Below, one piece after another: positions 7,056-14,343 of a DNA stretch of 33,011 nucleotides. The position numbers were made by a program, and so were the translations under genes. This stretch comes from Oscillospiraceae bacterium (lineage in GTDB: Bacteria > Bacillota_A > Clostridia > Oscillospirales > Oscillospiraceae): the NCBI GenBank assembly GCA_017411905.1, contig JAFQPB010000036.1, forward strand, positions 1 to 33,011, given 5' to 3'. Below the pieces are notes generated by a model. It searched no databases. It was given only the letters and a program-made list of their open reading frames with translations, and had not been told where the DNA came from. Position 1 is the first letter of the stretch, and the number at the start of each line of letters is the position of its first letter.

Positions 7056-7107
7056 ATTTTACCACAGGAAAAGATAAATTGCAATTACATCGGGAATGTG
7101 GTATAAT
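7056..7107. promoter_or_regulatory. Divergent promoters sharing one TTGCAA -35 box
   Basis: The palindrome TTGCAA (7079-7084) serves as -35 in both directions. Plus strand: TTGCAA, 17 bases, TATAAT (7102-7107), toward nfo. Minus strand: the same TTGCAA, 17 bases, TAAAAT (7056-7061), toward the WYL regulator. Both spacings are optimal for the housekeeping sigma factor. Confidence 0.75.
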
Positions 7108-7140
7108 AAAACAAATCTACGAAACAAAGGAGACACATCT

Positions 7141-7971
7141 ATGCTCGCAATTGGTTGTCATCTTTCCATATCCAAAGGCTATGTCGATACGGTACGTATC
7201 GCCCATTCGATCGGGGCAAATACATTTGCATTTTTTACCCGCAATCCCCGTGGCTCGCAGGCACGGGCAGAAGATCCTGTCGATGCTGCAAATGCAGTCA
7301 AGCTGATGGAAGAACTAAACTTTGCGCCCTTGGTTGCCCACGGTGCATATACGATGAATTTGTGCACCGCGGAAGCATCAGCCCGCGCTTTTGCTGCATC
7401 TGTGCTTGCAGATGATCTTCGCAGAATGGCAGCACTGCCCGGTAATTTCTATAACTTCCATCCCGGCAGTCATGTGGGGCAGGGAACAGATACCGGCATC
7501 GCCCAGATCGTAGATGCTTTGAAGGCTGCCCTTGCGCCCGGCTATCCCGTTACCGTTCTTTTGGAAGGAATGGCAGGAAAAGGAAGTGAAATTGGTGGAA
7601 AATTTGAGGAACTTCGGGCAATCATAGATGGTGTAGGCGATCCCAATGTTGGCGTATGCTTAGACACCTGCCACGTTTATGATGCAGGCTACGACATTGT
7701 AAATGACCTTGACGGCGTTCTTCGGGAATTTGACCGTGTGGTAGGTCTTGACAAGCTGAAGGCCATTCATATCAACGATTCCAAGAATCCCTTTGCCAGT
7801 CACAAGGATCGCCATGAATGTTTGGGCGACGGCTCGCTGGGACTTTCTACATTCCAAAATGTGGTGAGTCACCCTGCACTGCGGGGAAAACCGATGATAT
7901 TGGAGACGCCCAATGAGTTGCCGGGCTACGCGAAAGAAATCGCCCTTTTGCGAGGAATGGAACGAAAATAA
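7141..7971 (+). CDS. nfo: Endonuclease IV (AP endonuclease)
   Basis: A 276-residue TIM-barrel AP endonuclease that cuts the backbone 5' of abasic sites in base excision repair, using three zinc ions. Family marks in order: the N-terminal GCHLSISKGY, HGAYTMNL, FHPGSHVG (zinc histidine), LLEGMAGKGSEIG (zinc glutamate), VGVCLDTCHVYDAGYD (Asp and His ligands), HINDSK, DRHECLGDG and ILETP. The start ATG 7141 follows AAAGGAG; the frame extends upstream but is not supported. It heads a same-strand run with the FHA-RodA gene, 27 bases downstream. It is divergent from the WYL regulator. Function is secure. Confidence 0.96.
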   Translation: MLAIGCHLSISKGYVDTVRIAHSIGANTFAFFTRNPRGSQARAEDPVDAANAVKLMEELNFAPLVAHGAYTMNLCTAEASARAFAASVLADDLRRMAALPGNFYNFHPGSHVGQGTDTGIAQIVDALKAALAPGYPVTVLLEGMAGKGSEIGGKFEELRAIIDGVGDPNVGVCLDTCHVYDAGYDIVNDLDGVLREFDRVVGLDKLKAIHINDSKNPFASHKDRHECLGDGSLGLSTFQNVVSHPALRGKPMILETPNELPGYAKEIALLRGMERK

Positions 7972-7998
7972 TTTTATAGAAAAGGTAGGTGCCACCAA

Positions 7999-9675
7999 AT
8001 GCCTTCAGCAGCTATATACAGCAGCGTGCTCACTGCGGTTGCGCGGTATGTGGTACCGATCCTAACAGCAATTCTTTTATACCGCTGTATAAAACCCCTT
8101 GTTTCTTTTCATAGGGAAGCGGAAATTTGGGGCTGGCTTTATACATCTGATGGTAATAAACACCCGATCACCCATTGGGAAACCGTGATTGGCAGTGGAA
8201 AAAATTGTGACCTGCGGCTATCATCGGCCGGGGTAGAAAAACAACACGCGGTGGTTACCCGCTACGATGACGGAAGCTGGAGCGTCATTTCCCTCCACCA
8301 TGCACCCATCCGGGCAAACGGCCACCATACGGAGGCTTTGGTTATCGAGTCCGGCGACTATATAAAGATTGGGGAGGAAACGGTGCGTTTTATACCGGTC
8401 ACAGCGCAACAGGCGGATCATTTTTCCTATCTGCGCGACAAAGCACCTGCGGTATCGCATAGTCTCTTAACCCTTCTCCTGCTGACCGGACTGCAAACCC
8501 TCTTTGGGTTTTGCTATGCATGGGGTCAGCCCAAGGAAATTGCAGCCCCCATTCTTTTTGGCTTTGGCGGTTTGGCTGCTGCCGGTTGGCTGATGCTGAT
8601 CTTATATTCTTTTTGGGGACGCACGGCTCTTGAAGCGGAAATTTTGGCACTTTATCTTTGCACTTTGGGTATGTGCGTGATCTGCGCAGTCTGCCCGGAG
8701 GAAACCTATAAGCAGCTTTTTGCAGTATTTTTGGGTATTGGGCTGTTTTTTGTTCTCGGTTGGATCCTTCGGGATTTGGAGAGAGCTAAGAGGCTGCGCT
8801 GTGTTTTTGCAATTGCAGGACTTTTGCTTTTGTGGATCACCTTTCTGTTTGGTAGGGCATTTAACGGTGCGAAAAGCTGGTTAATTCTTGGGAATTTCTC
8901 TGTTCAGCCCTCGGAACTGGCAAAAATTTCCCTCATCTTTGCCGGTGCAGCGGCGATGGACAGGTGGCAAAATAAATGGGGACTGCTGGCCTTCTGTCTA
9001 TACGGAATCCTTTGCTGTGTATGTCTCGGGCTTTCCAATGACTTTGGCTCCGCACTGGTCTTTTTTCTTGTTTTTGCAGTTTTGGGGTTTCTCCGATCCG
9101 GGATTTTGGGAACGTGCGTTGCGGCAGGTGGTGCACTTGCGGGTGCGGCAACAGTGGCGTTCGTACCCCGTGTAAAAGAGCGCTTTTCCACGTGGGGGCA
9201 TATTTGGGAAGATACAGCCGGCAGTGGCTTTCAGCAGACCCGGGCACTTTCCTGTCTTGCTTGCGGGGGACTTTTAGGACTTGGTGCGAACGAGAGTATG
9301 ATGAAAAATCTTTTTTCCTCTGCTTCTGATATGGCAGCGGCTACCCTTGCGGAGCAGTGGGGACTGTTTTCTGTTATTGGGGCGGTGATTTCCGTTTTGA
9401 CGATTGCGCTTTTTGCGGTTCGCGGTGCAGTTGTAGCACGCAGCAGCTTTTATGCCATCGGTGTACTGGGTGCATCTGCGCTCCTCACGGTACAGATGAT
9501 GCTGAATTTTTTCGGTATGGTGGACATTCTGCCCCTGACCGGAGTGACATTCCCCTTTGTTTCAAACGGTGGTACGGCTATGCTCTGTACTTGGGGAATA
9601 TTGGCGTTTTTGGTGGCAGCAGATACCCGACCCGGCAGCGGCTTTGGGCGCAAAGGGAGGGGAAATTATGGCTGA
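7999..9675 (+). CDS. FHA-FtsW/RodA fusion (SEDS glycosyltransferase)
   Basis: A 558-residue protein joining an FHA phosphopeptide-binding domain to a SEDS peptidoglycan glycosyltransferase. Order: one membrane helix (about 8-28), FHA domain (about 45-134, with VIGSGKNCDLRL and VEKQHAVV in place of the usual GR and SxxH motifs), then a multi-spanning SEDS domain (from about 148). The SEDS part has the signature FNGAKSWLILGNFSVQPSELAK, the following DFGSAL motif and a C-terminal VSNGGTAMLCTWG loop. By family it would polymerise lipid II with a partner PBP, here the next gene, which overlaps it by eight bases. FHA suggests control by a Ser/Thr kinase; no kinase is in the window. Confidence 0.92.
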   Translation: MPSAAIYSSVLTAVARYVVPILTAILLYRCIKPLVSFHREAEIWGWLYTSDGNKHPITHWETVIGSGKNCDLRLSSAGVEKQHAVVTRYDDGSWSVISLHHAPIRANGHHTEALVIESGDYIKIGEETVRFIPVTAQQADHFSYLRDKAPAVSHSLLTLLLLTGLQTLFGFCYAWGQPKEIAAPILFGFGGLAAAGWLMLILYSFWGRTALEAEILALYLCTLGMCVICAVCPEETYKQLFAVFLGIGLFFVLGWILRDLERAKRLRCVFAIAGLLLLWITFLFGRAFNGAKSWLILGNFSVQPSELAKISLIFAGAAAMDRWQNKWGLLAFCLYGILCCVCLGLSNDFGSALVFFLVFAVLGFLRSGILGTCVAAGGALAGAATVAFVPRVKERFSTWGHIWEDTAGSGFQQTRALSCLACGGLLGLGANESMMKNLFSSASDMAAATLAEQWGLFSVIGAVISVLTIALFAVRGAVVARSSFYAIGVLGASALLTVQMMLNFFGMVDILPLTGVTFPFVSNGGTAMLCTWGILAFLVAADTRPGSGFGRKGRGNYG

Positions 9676-10987
9676 GCTTCGAAGAAGGAGCTTAGCCGTT
9701 TTGCTCCTTTTGGGGATATTTCTCCTATTATTTACCGCTTTTGTTTTACAGTATGGTTTTTCTGCCTACACATGGGCGGCCTTTTATGGGGATGATGCGC
9801 GCATTGACATCGTCACCGATCGGGAAGGGGAACGTTTGCTTATATTCGCAAAGGAAAAGACTTATTCAGAAGACCCTGTTTTGCGAAGTGCAACTGTCCA
9901 TTTGCTGGGTGACCGTGACGGAAATGTGCAATCAGCTATCCTTTCTTCTTATAGGGGCAAAGGACGCTCGTATAGTCTTCTAAACGGTTTTTATTCCTAC
10001 GGACATTCCCGTACCCGGGCACGGCTCACGCTTTCTGCTGTGCTGCAAAAGGCGGCACGCAGTGCCTTGGGAGATAAAAGGGGCACAATTGCGGTGATGA
10101 ATTACCGTACAGGGGAGATCCTCTGCGCAGTCACAAGCCCTACCTTCGACCCGGACAATAAGGAAGAATTGGTTGACAGTATGTATGTAAACCGTTTCAC
10201 AGGGGGGCTATATACAGCCGGCTCGATCTATAAGCTGGTGACCTTGGCGGTTGCCTTAGAGGAAATACCTGAGATCGAGAAACGTACTTTTTCCTGCACA
10301 GGAGAGCTGTATTTCGGCACAGACAAAGTCACCTGCGCAAAAGCCCACGGCAAGCAGACCTTGCAGGAGGCTTTTACAAACTCCTGTAACTGCACATTTG
10401 CAACTTTAGCTGCCGAACTCGGAGAGGATAAAATGGCTGCCTATGCAGAAAAATTTGGTTTAACCAAGAAGATGACCTTCGATGGAATTACCGCTGCCGC
10501 TGGCCGGTATGATGCAAAACTGAGCCTTCCGTGGAGCGGTGCGGGACAGGGGGATACGAAAATCAATCCCTGCAGTTTTTTGACCTTTGTGTCAGCAGTA
10601 GCGAGGGACGGGCAGGGAATAAATCCCTACCTTATGCACACGGTCCGGGATGGCTTTCAAACGTTATACCGGGCAAAACGAACGGAAAGAGAACGGATAC
10701 TATCTCTGAAAACTACCGAAATTTTGCATGAATATCTCCGTAACAACGTGGCGGAAAAGTACGGAGATACGTATTTTTCCGGGTTGACAGTCTGTGCCAA
10801 GACAGGCACGGCAGAGGTAGGCACAGGAAAGCCAAATGCACTTCTTTGCGGTTTTGCCATAGATGAAAATTGCCCCATCGCCTTTCTTATCATCGTGGAA
10901 AACGCGGGCTCAGGCAGTTCCGTCTGTCTTCCCATTGCCGCGAGTATTTTTGGCTGTATAGTTGATAGTTGTGGTGCTGCTATGTGA
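9668..10987 (+). CDS. Short class B penicillin-binding protein (PbpA-like)
   Basis: A 439-residue transpeptidase with one N-terminal anchor helix (about 8-28). Active-site motifs are all present: SIYK (Ser186-Lys189), SCN (239-241) and KTG (378-380). It is shorter than PBP2-type proteins and the region before the transpeptidase is only about 100 residues, resembling actinobacterial PbpA rather than FtsI. It would cross-link glycan made by the overlapping FHA-RodA protein. Start ATG 9668 lies inside the end of that gene, after GGGAGGGG. The last nine or so residues (IVDSCGAAM) and the stop codon are encoded by the left arm of a palindromic repeat at 10957-11028, so the C-terminus appears to have been replaced or extended. 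Confidence 0.92.
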   Translation: MAELRRRSLAVLLLLGIFLLLFTAFVLQYGFSAYTWAAFYGDDARIDIVTDREGERLLIFAKEKTYSEDPVLRSATVHLLGDRDGNVQSAILSSYRGKGRSYSLLNGFYSYGHSRTRARLTLSAVLQKAARSALGDKRGTIAVMNYRTGEILCAVTSPTFDPDNKEELVDSMYVNRFTGGLYTAGSIYKLVTLAVALEEIPEIEKRTFSCTGELYFGTDKVTCAKAHGKQTLQEAFTNSCNCTFATLAAELGEDKMAAYAEKFGLTKKMTFDGITAAAGRYDAKLSLPWSGAGQGDTKINPCSFLTFVSAVARDGQGINPYLMHTVRDGFQTLYRAKRTERERILSLKTTEILHEYLRNNVAEKYGDTYFSGLTVCAKTGTAEVGTGKPNALLCGFAIDENCPIAFLIIVENAGSGSSVCLPIAASIFGCIVDSCGAAM

Positions 10988-11028
10988 TGGATTTAAGTAT
11001 AGCAGACACCATAATTATCAACTCTCAA
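10957..11028. repeat. Palindromic element forming the PBP C-terminus
   Basis: The left arm (10957-10984, containing GTTGATAGTTGTGGTG and CTGCTATG) is a near-match to the reverse complement of the right arm (10997-11028, which on the minus strand reads GTTGATAATTATGGTG then TCTGCTATAC). The loop is about 12 bases. Most differences between the arms are transitions. The stop codon of the PBP lies at the loop edge. Confidence 0.75.
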
Positions 11029-11088
11029 TTATCATTTCTTCCTCATATCTCTCTCGAAAAGAGCATAGGCTTTTTCGGGGGTGTTTTT

Positions 11089-11238
11089 ATGTGTCGGCAA
11101 AATCAACTTTTTGGCTTCTGCCTGATGGCTTTCGGATTTGGTGTATTGGTGGGTCTTGGGTTGGAGGGCGGATTTCTTTGCTGGTGTCTTGGAATCGGTA
11201 TGATTCTTGCGGGCATCTGCGGTCTTGGGAAAAAATAA
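11089..11238 (+). CDS. 49-residue glycine-rich membrane peptide
   Basis: MCRQNQLFGFC begins a 49-residue peptide with two hydrophobic stretches (about residues 8-25 and 29-45) rich in G, L and C, ending GLGKK. It has a GGGGGTG ribosome binding site about five bases before the ATG. The frame is open upstream to 10969, but that part comes from the palindromic repeat and is unlikely to be translated. I know no family. It sits between the PBP and a spore-coat-type gene and could be a small spore membrane peptide, which is a guess. Confidence 0.55.
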   Translation: MCRQNQLFGFCLMAFGFGVLVGLGLEGGFLCWCLGIGMILAGICGLGKK

Positions 11239-11302
11239 TGGCATATCCTTGTCCACATATGAATATTCTTTAATAGAAAACCGGATAAGGAGTGAGCCCA
11301 CT

Positions 11303-12778
11303 ATGGATATGCAATTTGAAAAAATGCCGCTGCAGTGTATGCAGTGTATCCTGAGCGAAAGCAAGTGCTGCGAGGAGACCCGTGAGATTCGCCTTGGAGA
11401 AAATGCCCCCGATGCTGCTTCGGTGATCGCTGCTTGGGGACAGGTGCTGCTGCGCAGTAAGGAATGGCGTGGCGGTGGAATGAATGTCAGCGGTGGGGTG
11501 CTGGCTTTTGTAATGTATAGTGTACCGGAAACGGGGGAAAAGCATTGCCTGGAGGAATGGATTCCCTTCAAAATGAAATGGGACTTTCCTGACCCGGGTC
11601 GGGAGGGAAAAATTTGCGCTTGGGGAAATCTTACTGATTTGGAGGCGCGGCTGATCTCCGATCGGAAGATTATGGTGCGTGCAAATGTCTGCGTGACTGC
11701 CCAAGCCTACAGTAAGCAGAGCATCGACCTTCCTCAACCACGGGATAACTGGGAGGATGTAGAGCTGCTGACAAATACATACCCGCTGACCCTTATCCGG
11801 GAAGCCGGTGAGCACGCCTTCACCATAGAGGAAGGGCAGACCCTGCCGCCTATGGATACGTGGATCCGCTACGAGGTTACACCCCAAATCACAGAAAAGC
11901 GGGTGATGGGGGATAAATTGGTGTTCCGTGGCAATGCAAAGCTCCATATGCTGGGCATACGCGACGGCAAGGTAGAAAGCTGGGATGGGGAAATTCCGTT
12001 CTCCCAGTTTGCAGAACTGGATCAAAACTATGAGGACACGGCGGATGCCTTTATTGTCCCGATGGTGACCTCTATGGAAGTAAACCGGGACGAAGAAGGG
12101 AAATGGGTTTTGCAATGCGCTATGACCGGACAGTATATGGTCACCGATCAGCAGTTTGTAACCATCCCAGAGGATAGTTACAGTCTCAGCCGGGAAACCA
12201 AGCTGCACAGGGAGGAAACGGTGATTCCTGCTGTGCTGCAAATGGGCGGGCATAATGCGTCAGCGGAAATCTCGCTTCCCATAGATGCGATGACGGTACT
12301 GGATGCGGCTGTCTATCCCGGACAGGGAATGATGGACAGATCTGAGCAGGCTTTTATCCAGCCCGGTTGGTGCCAAATTCTCTATACTGACCCGGAGGGT
12401 AATCTCCGTGGCGAGCAAGGCCGCTTCGAGAGCAGTATTCCTATGCCTGCGGATGATAGCGTTACACCTACCCTTGTGTGGGAAACTGGGGAAGCGCAGG
12501 CTGTGCCATCGGGCGGTGCGGTAACGGTGACAGGAACACTTACTGCCCAGGAAATGACAGTAAACGATTGGGCTGTTTCAGCTCTTTCCGGTATCACCTT
12601 GGGAGAGCCGATAGTAAAAGACCCGGATCGTCCCAGCCTGCTGCTGAGAAGATGCGGCACGGGAAGCCTTTGGGAGATCGCAAAGAATAGCGGTACGACT
12701 GTTTCTGCGATAAAGACCGCCAACAACATCGGTAATGACTATACGCCTGATAAAATGCTCATCATACCAATTAGTTAA
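11303..12778 (+). CDS. SPOCS (DUF3794)-LysM spore protein
   Basis: A 491-residue protein with two SPOCS/DUF3794 domains (roughly residues 35-170 and 195-310, with the typical RKIMVRANVCVTAQAY and DKLVFRGNAKLHML strands), a further beta-rich region, and a C-terminal LysM peptidoglycan-binding domain (about 449-491, LWEIAKNSGTTVSAIKTAN). Proteins of this build occur in spore-forming Clostridia and are thought to take part in spore envelope assembly; no individual role is proven. The start ATG 11303 follows AAGGAG by about ten bases. A strong terminator follows the stop, and the convergent spmA-spmB genes support a sporulation neighbourhood. Confidence 0.88.
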   Translation: MDMQFEKMPLQCMQCILSESKCCEETREIRLGENAPDAASVIAAWGQVLLRSKEWRGGGMNVSGGVLAFVMYSVPETGEKHCLEEWIPFKMKWDFPDPGREGKICAWGNLTDLEARLISDRKIMVRANVCVTAQAYSKQSIDLPQPRDNWEDVELLTNTYPLTLIREAGEHAFTIEEGQTLPPMDTWIRYEVTPQITEKRVMGDKLVFRGNAKLHMLGIRDGKVESWDGEIPFSQFAELDQNYEDTADAFIVPMVTSMEVNRDEEGKWVLQCAMTGQYMVTDQQFVTIPEDSYSLSRETKLHREETVIPAVLQMGGHNASAEISLPIDAMTVLDAAVYPGQGMMDRSEQAFIQPGWCQILYTDPEGNLRGEQGRFESSIPMPADDSVTPTLVWETGEAQAVPSGGAVTVTGTLTAQEMTVNDWAVSALSGITLGEPIVKDPDRPSLLLRRCGTGSLWEIAKNSGTTVSAIKTANNIGNDYTPDKMLIIPIS

Positions 12779-12784
12779 AATATG

Positions 12785-12812
12785 GGGGCGATCTCAGTGA
12801 TCGCCCCTGTTT
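12785..12812 (+). terminator. Terminator after SPOCS-LysM gene
   Basis: GGGGCGATC (12785-12793) and GATCGCCCC (12799-12807) form a 9-bp stem with loop TCAGT, followed by TGTTTT, six bases after the stop codon. Confidence 0.8.
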
Positions 12813-12829
12813 TGCGCCAAATGTTGAGT

Positions 12830-12851
12830 GCCGCAGGCATCTGCCTGCGGC
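12830..12851 (-). terminator. Hairpin after spmB
   Basis: GCCGCAGGCA (12830-12839) pairs with TGCCTGCGGC (12842-12851) just beyond the spmB stop. The T-rich tail on the minus strand is poor (CACTCAACATTT), so termination may be weak. Confidence 0.5.
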
Positions 12852-12856
12852 CTTTG

Positions 12857-13372
12857 CTATTGGGGAAAGAATAGACGCACAGTAAGTGCAGCGGTGAAAA
12901 AGCCGACAAAATCGGCGATCAGAGCAGCGAGGACGGTATAACGGGTTTTCTTAATGCCCACCGCGCCAAAGTAGACACTGATGGTATAGAAGGTAGTTTC
13001 TGTAGAGCCAAGCATAACCGCTGCGGTGCGGCCGATTTGAGAATCCACACCGTACTGCGCCATCAGGTCTGCACCCACAGCCAATGCCGCGCTGCCGCTG
13101 ATGGGGCGCACAAGCACCAATAGGGCAGTTTCAGTTGGAATACCGAAAAAACCAAAGACAGGGGATAGTAGGCTGCTTAAAAGTGTCAGTGCACCGGATG
13201 CGCGGAGCATCGTCACAGCGGTCAGCAGAATGATAAGGGTAGGAATTAAGGTGACGAGCAGCCGTAATCCTTGAGATGCGCCTGTGAGCAATAGATCGTA
13301 TGTATTCTCCTTTTTGCGAAGCGACCAAAGGGCGGTGGCAAGCAAAATAAGCGGTACGATGTAATCTGTCAT
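12857..13372 (-). CDS. spmB: Spore maturation protein B
   Basis: A 171-residue membrane protein of the SpmB family (nucleoside recognition/gate domain), with helices spread over its length and the conserved RPISGSAALAVG and GSTETTFYTISVYFGAVGIKKTRYT segments. In Bacillus, SpmA and SpmB are needed for full dehydration of the spore core. The start ATG at 13372 overlaps the spmA stop (ATGA), with AAAGG upstream inside spmA; an in-frame upstream extension would lie within spmA and is rejected. The two proteins are almost certainly made together and may form one transporter. Confidence 0.94.
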   Translation of the reverse strand: MTDYIVPLILLATALWSLRKKENTYDLLLTGASQGLRLLVTLIPTLIILLTAVTMLRASGALTLLSSLLSPVFGFFGIPTETALLVLVRPISGSAALAVGADLMAQYGVDSQIGRTAAVMLGSTETTFYTISVYFGAVGIKKTRYTVLAALIADFVGFFTAALTVRLFFPQ

Positions 13373-13947
13373 TTCCGCCAAACCTTTCCCAGCAGGAATG
13401 CTGCGGCAAGTCCCAGTCCGGCAGAACAAAGGCTTGTGACCCATACCGCCGGCAGAATGTCAAAGGGCGTTGTGCAGCCCAGAGAAGCCCGCAGTGCGCC
13501 CACTGTAGAGGGAATGAGCTGAATAGAGGCGGTATTGAGGACAATGAGACGGCAAAGCTCATTGGTGGCAATGCCGTTTTTATTTTTGGCTAAACGCTCC
13601 GCCGCGGCAATGCCCATTGGGGTCGCCGCGTTTCCAAGGCCTAAGAAATTGGCGCAGATGTTGGCACTGAGACTGCCTGCAAGAGCAGTATCTGCCTTTG
13701 TGGATGGGAAAATACGATGCAGCAGGGGAGACAGGAGCTTGCTTAGTCCCTTGCTGATGCCGGTCTTTTCCATCAAATGCCCAACACCTGACCAAAGGCA
13801 GAGTGCACCTGCGATAGAAACGGAGAGGGTAACACCGCTCTGCGCCCCCTGAAATACCGCCGCCCCCAACGCCCCACCATTTCCCGTCAGCACAGCAGAA
13901 AAGATAGAAAGAATAAGACAGCCCGTAAAAATATAACTCATGATCAT
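13369..13947 (-). CDS. spmA: Spore maturation protein A
   Basis: A 192-residue membrane protein of the SpmA family, partner of SpmB. It has an N-terminal helix, a GALCLWSGVGHLMEKTG segment, and the conserved motif ANFLGLGNAATPMGI followed by LIVLNTASIQLIPST. In Bacillus the pair affects spore heat resistance through core water content. ATG 13947 (MIMSYIF) has AGGAGGG six bases upstream, better than an alternative start at 13965 that would lie before the ribosome binding site. Upstream lies a long repeat-filled intergenic stretch. A sporulation sigma promoter is expected but I could not identify one with confidence. Confidence 0.94.
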   Translation of the reverse strand: MIMSYIFTGCLILSIFSAVLTGNGGALGAAVFQGAQSGVTLSVSIAGALCLWSGVGHLMEKTGISKGLSKLLSPLLHRIFPSTKADTALAGSLSANICANFLGLGNAATPMGIAAAERLAKNKNGIATNELCRLIVLNTASIQLIPSTVGALRASLGCTTPFDILPAVWVTSLCSAGLGLAAAFLLGKVWRK

Positions 13948-13995
13948 ACGAATCCCTCCTACCATACTGTACGCAAAAAGGACCCTTTCAAGTAC

Positions 13996-14022
13996 AAAAA
14001 AAGCCTTCCCCCGGGGGGAAGG
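13996..14022 (-). terminator. Hairpin with T-tract upstream of spmA
   Basis: The stem 14004-14022 (CCTTCCCCC with GGGGGGAAGG) is followed on the minus strand by GCTTTTTTT, so it can stop transcription coming from rsmI and isolate spmAB. Confidence 0.65.
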
Positions 14023-14139
14023 TGCCCCGAAGGGGCGGATGAGGAACGCGGGAGATAGTCTTCAAAATACGCATTTGTGCTACCTTAGATTAAGTGCTTT
14101 TTTGGTGCTCCGCACAGTTATACTGCTATTACGCAAACA

Positions 14140-14175
14140 AACCCCAGCCGGGAAACCGGTTGGGGTTGTATCTTT
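14140..14175 (+). terminator. GNRA-capped hairpin
   Basis: AACCCCAGCCGG (14140-14151) pairs with CCGGTTGGGGTT (14156-14167), one G-U pair, with loop GAAA; GTATCTTTT follows. No plus-strand gene ends here, so its role is unclear; it may be part of a repeat. Confidence 0.45.
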
Positions 14176-14271
14176 TGTGTGGCAAATGACCCGACCGGGA
14201 ACGGACACCCGAGGACGGGTGTCCCTACGAGATTTTTCGACTGTGCATTGTAGGGGTCGACCTCTGGACGA

Positions 14272-14306
14272 CCCGAAAAGAAATCGGCGCACGATGCGCC
14301 GATTTC
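14272..14306 (-). terminator. Terminator after rsmI
   Basis: GAAATCGGCGCA (14280-14291) and TGCGCCGATTTC (14295-14306) form a perfect 12-bp stem with a 3-base loop; on the minus strand it is followed by TTTTCGGG. It lies 38 bases after the rsmI stop. Confidence 0.75.
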
Positions 14307-14343
14307 GTTGTTATATGACCATTTAAATTCACAGGTCAGGTGG

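Larger units (their letters stand above)
13948..14343. repeat. Repeat-filled intergenic region between rsmI and spmA
   Basis: This 396-base gap has no credible gene. From left to right it holds: a CCTTCCCCC/GGGGGGAAGG hairpin (14004-14022) with a poly-T tail on the minus strand; GCCCC-gaa-GGGGC (14024-14036) followed by GGATGAGG; a GNRA-looped hairpin (14140-14167); GGACACCCG-agga-CGGGTGTCC; an inverted GTAGGG pair around 14223-14256; and the rsmI terminator (14280-14306). Several pieces look like interspersed repeats seen widely in gut Clostridia. Confidence 0.65.

Noticed and set aside
11046..11076. Terminator after the short PBP (CGAAAAGAGC...GCTTTTTCG)
   Set aside because: The stem has a bulge and no T-tract follows (CGGGGGTG), and it lies directly upstream of the small ORF's ribosome binding site.
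11235..11290. Sporulation sigma-E-type promoter before the SPOCS-LysM gene (ATAATG and CATATGAA)
   Set aside because: The match to the -10 consensus is partial and the AT-rich context makes it likely by chance.
11270..12253. 327-codon minus-strand open frame opposite the SPOCS-LysM gene
   Set aside because: The plus-strand protein has recognisable SPOCS and LysM domains with a good ribosome binding site; the minus frame has neither.
13940..14326. Plus-strand open frame of 128 codons in the rsmI-spmA gap
   Set aside because: It runs through several palindromic repeats and has no ribosome binding site or domain.
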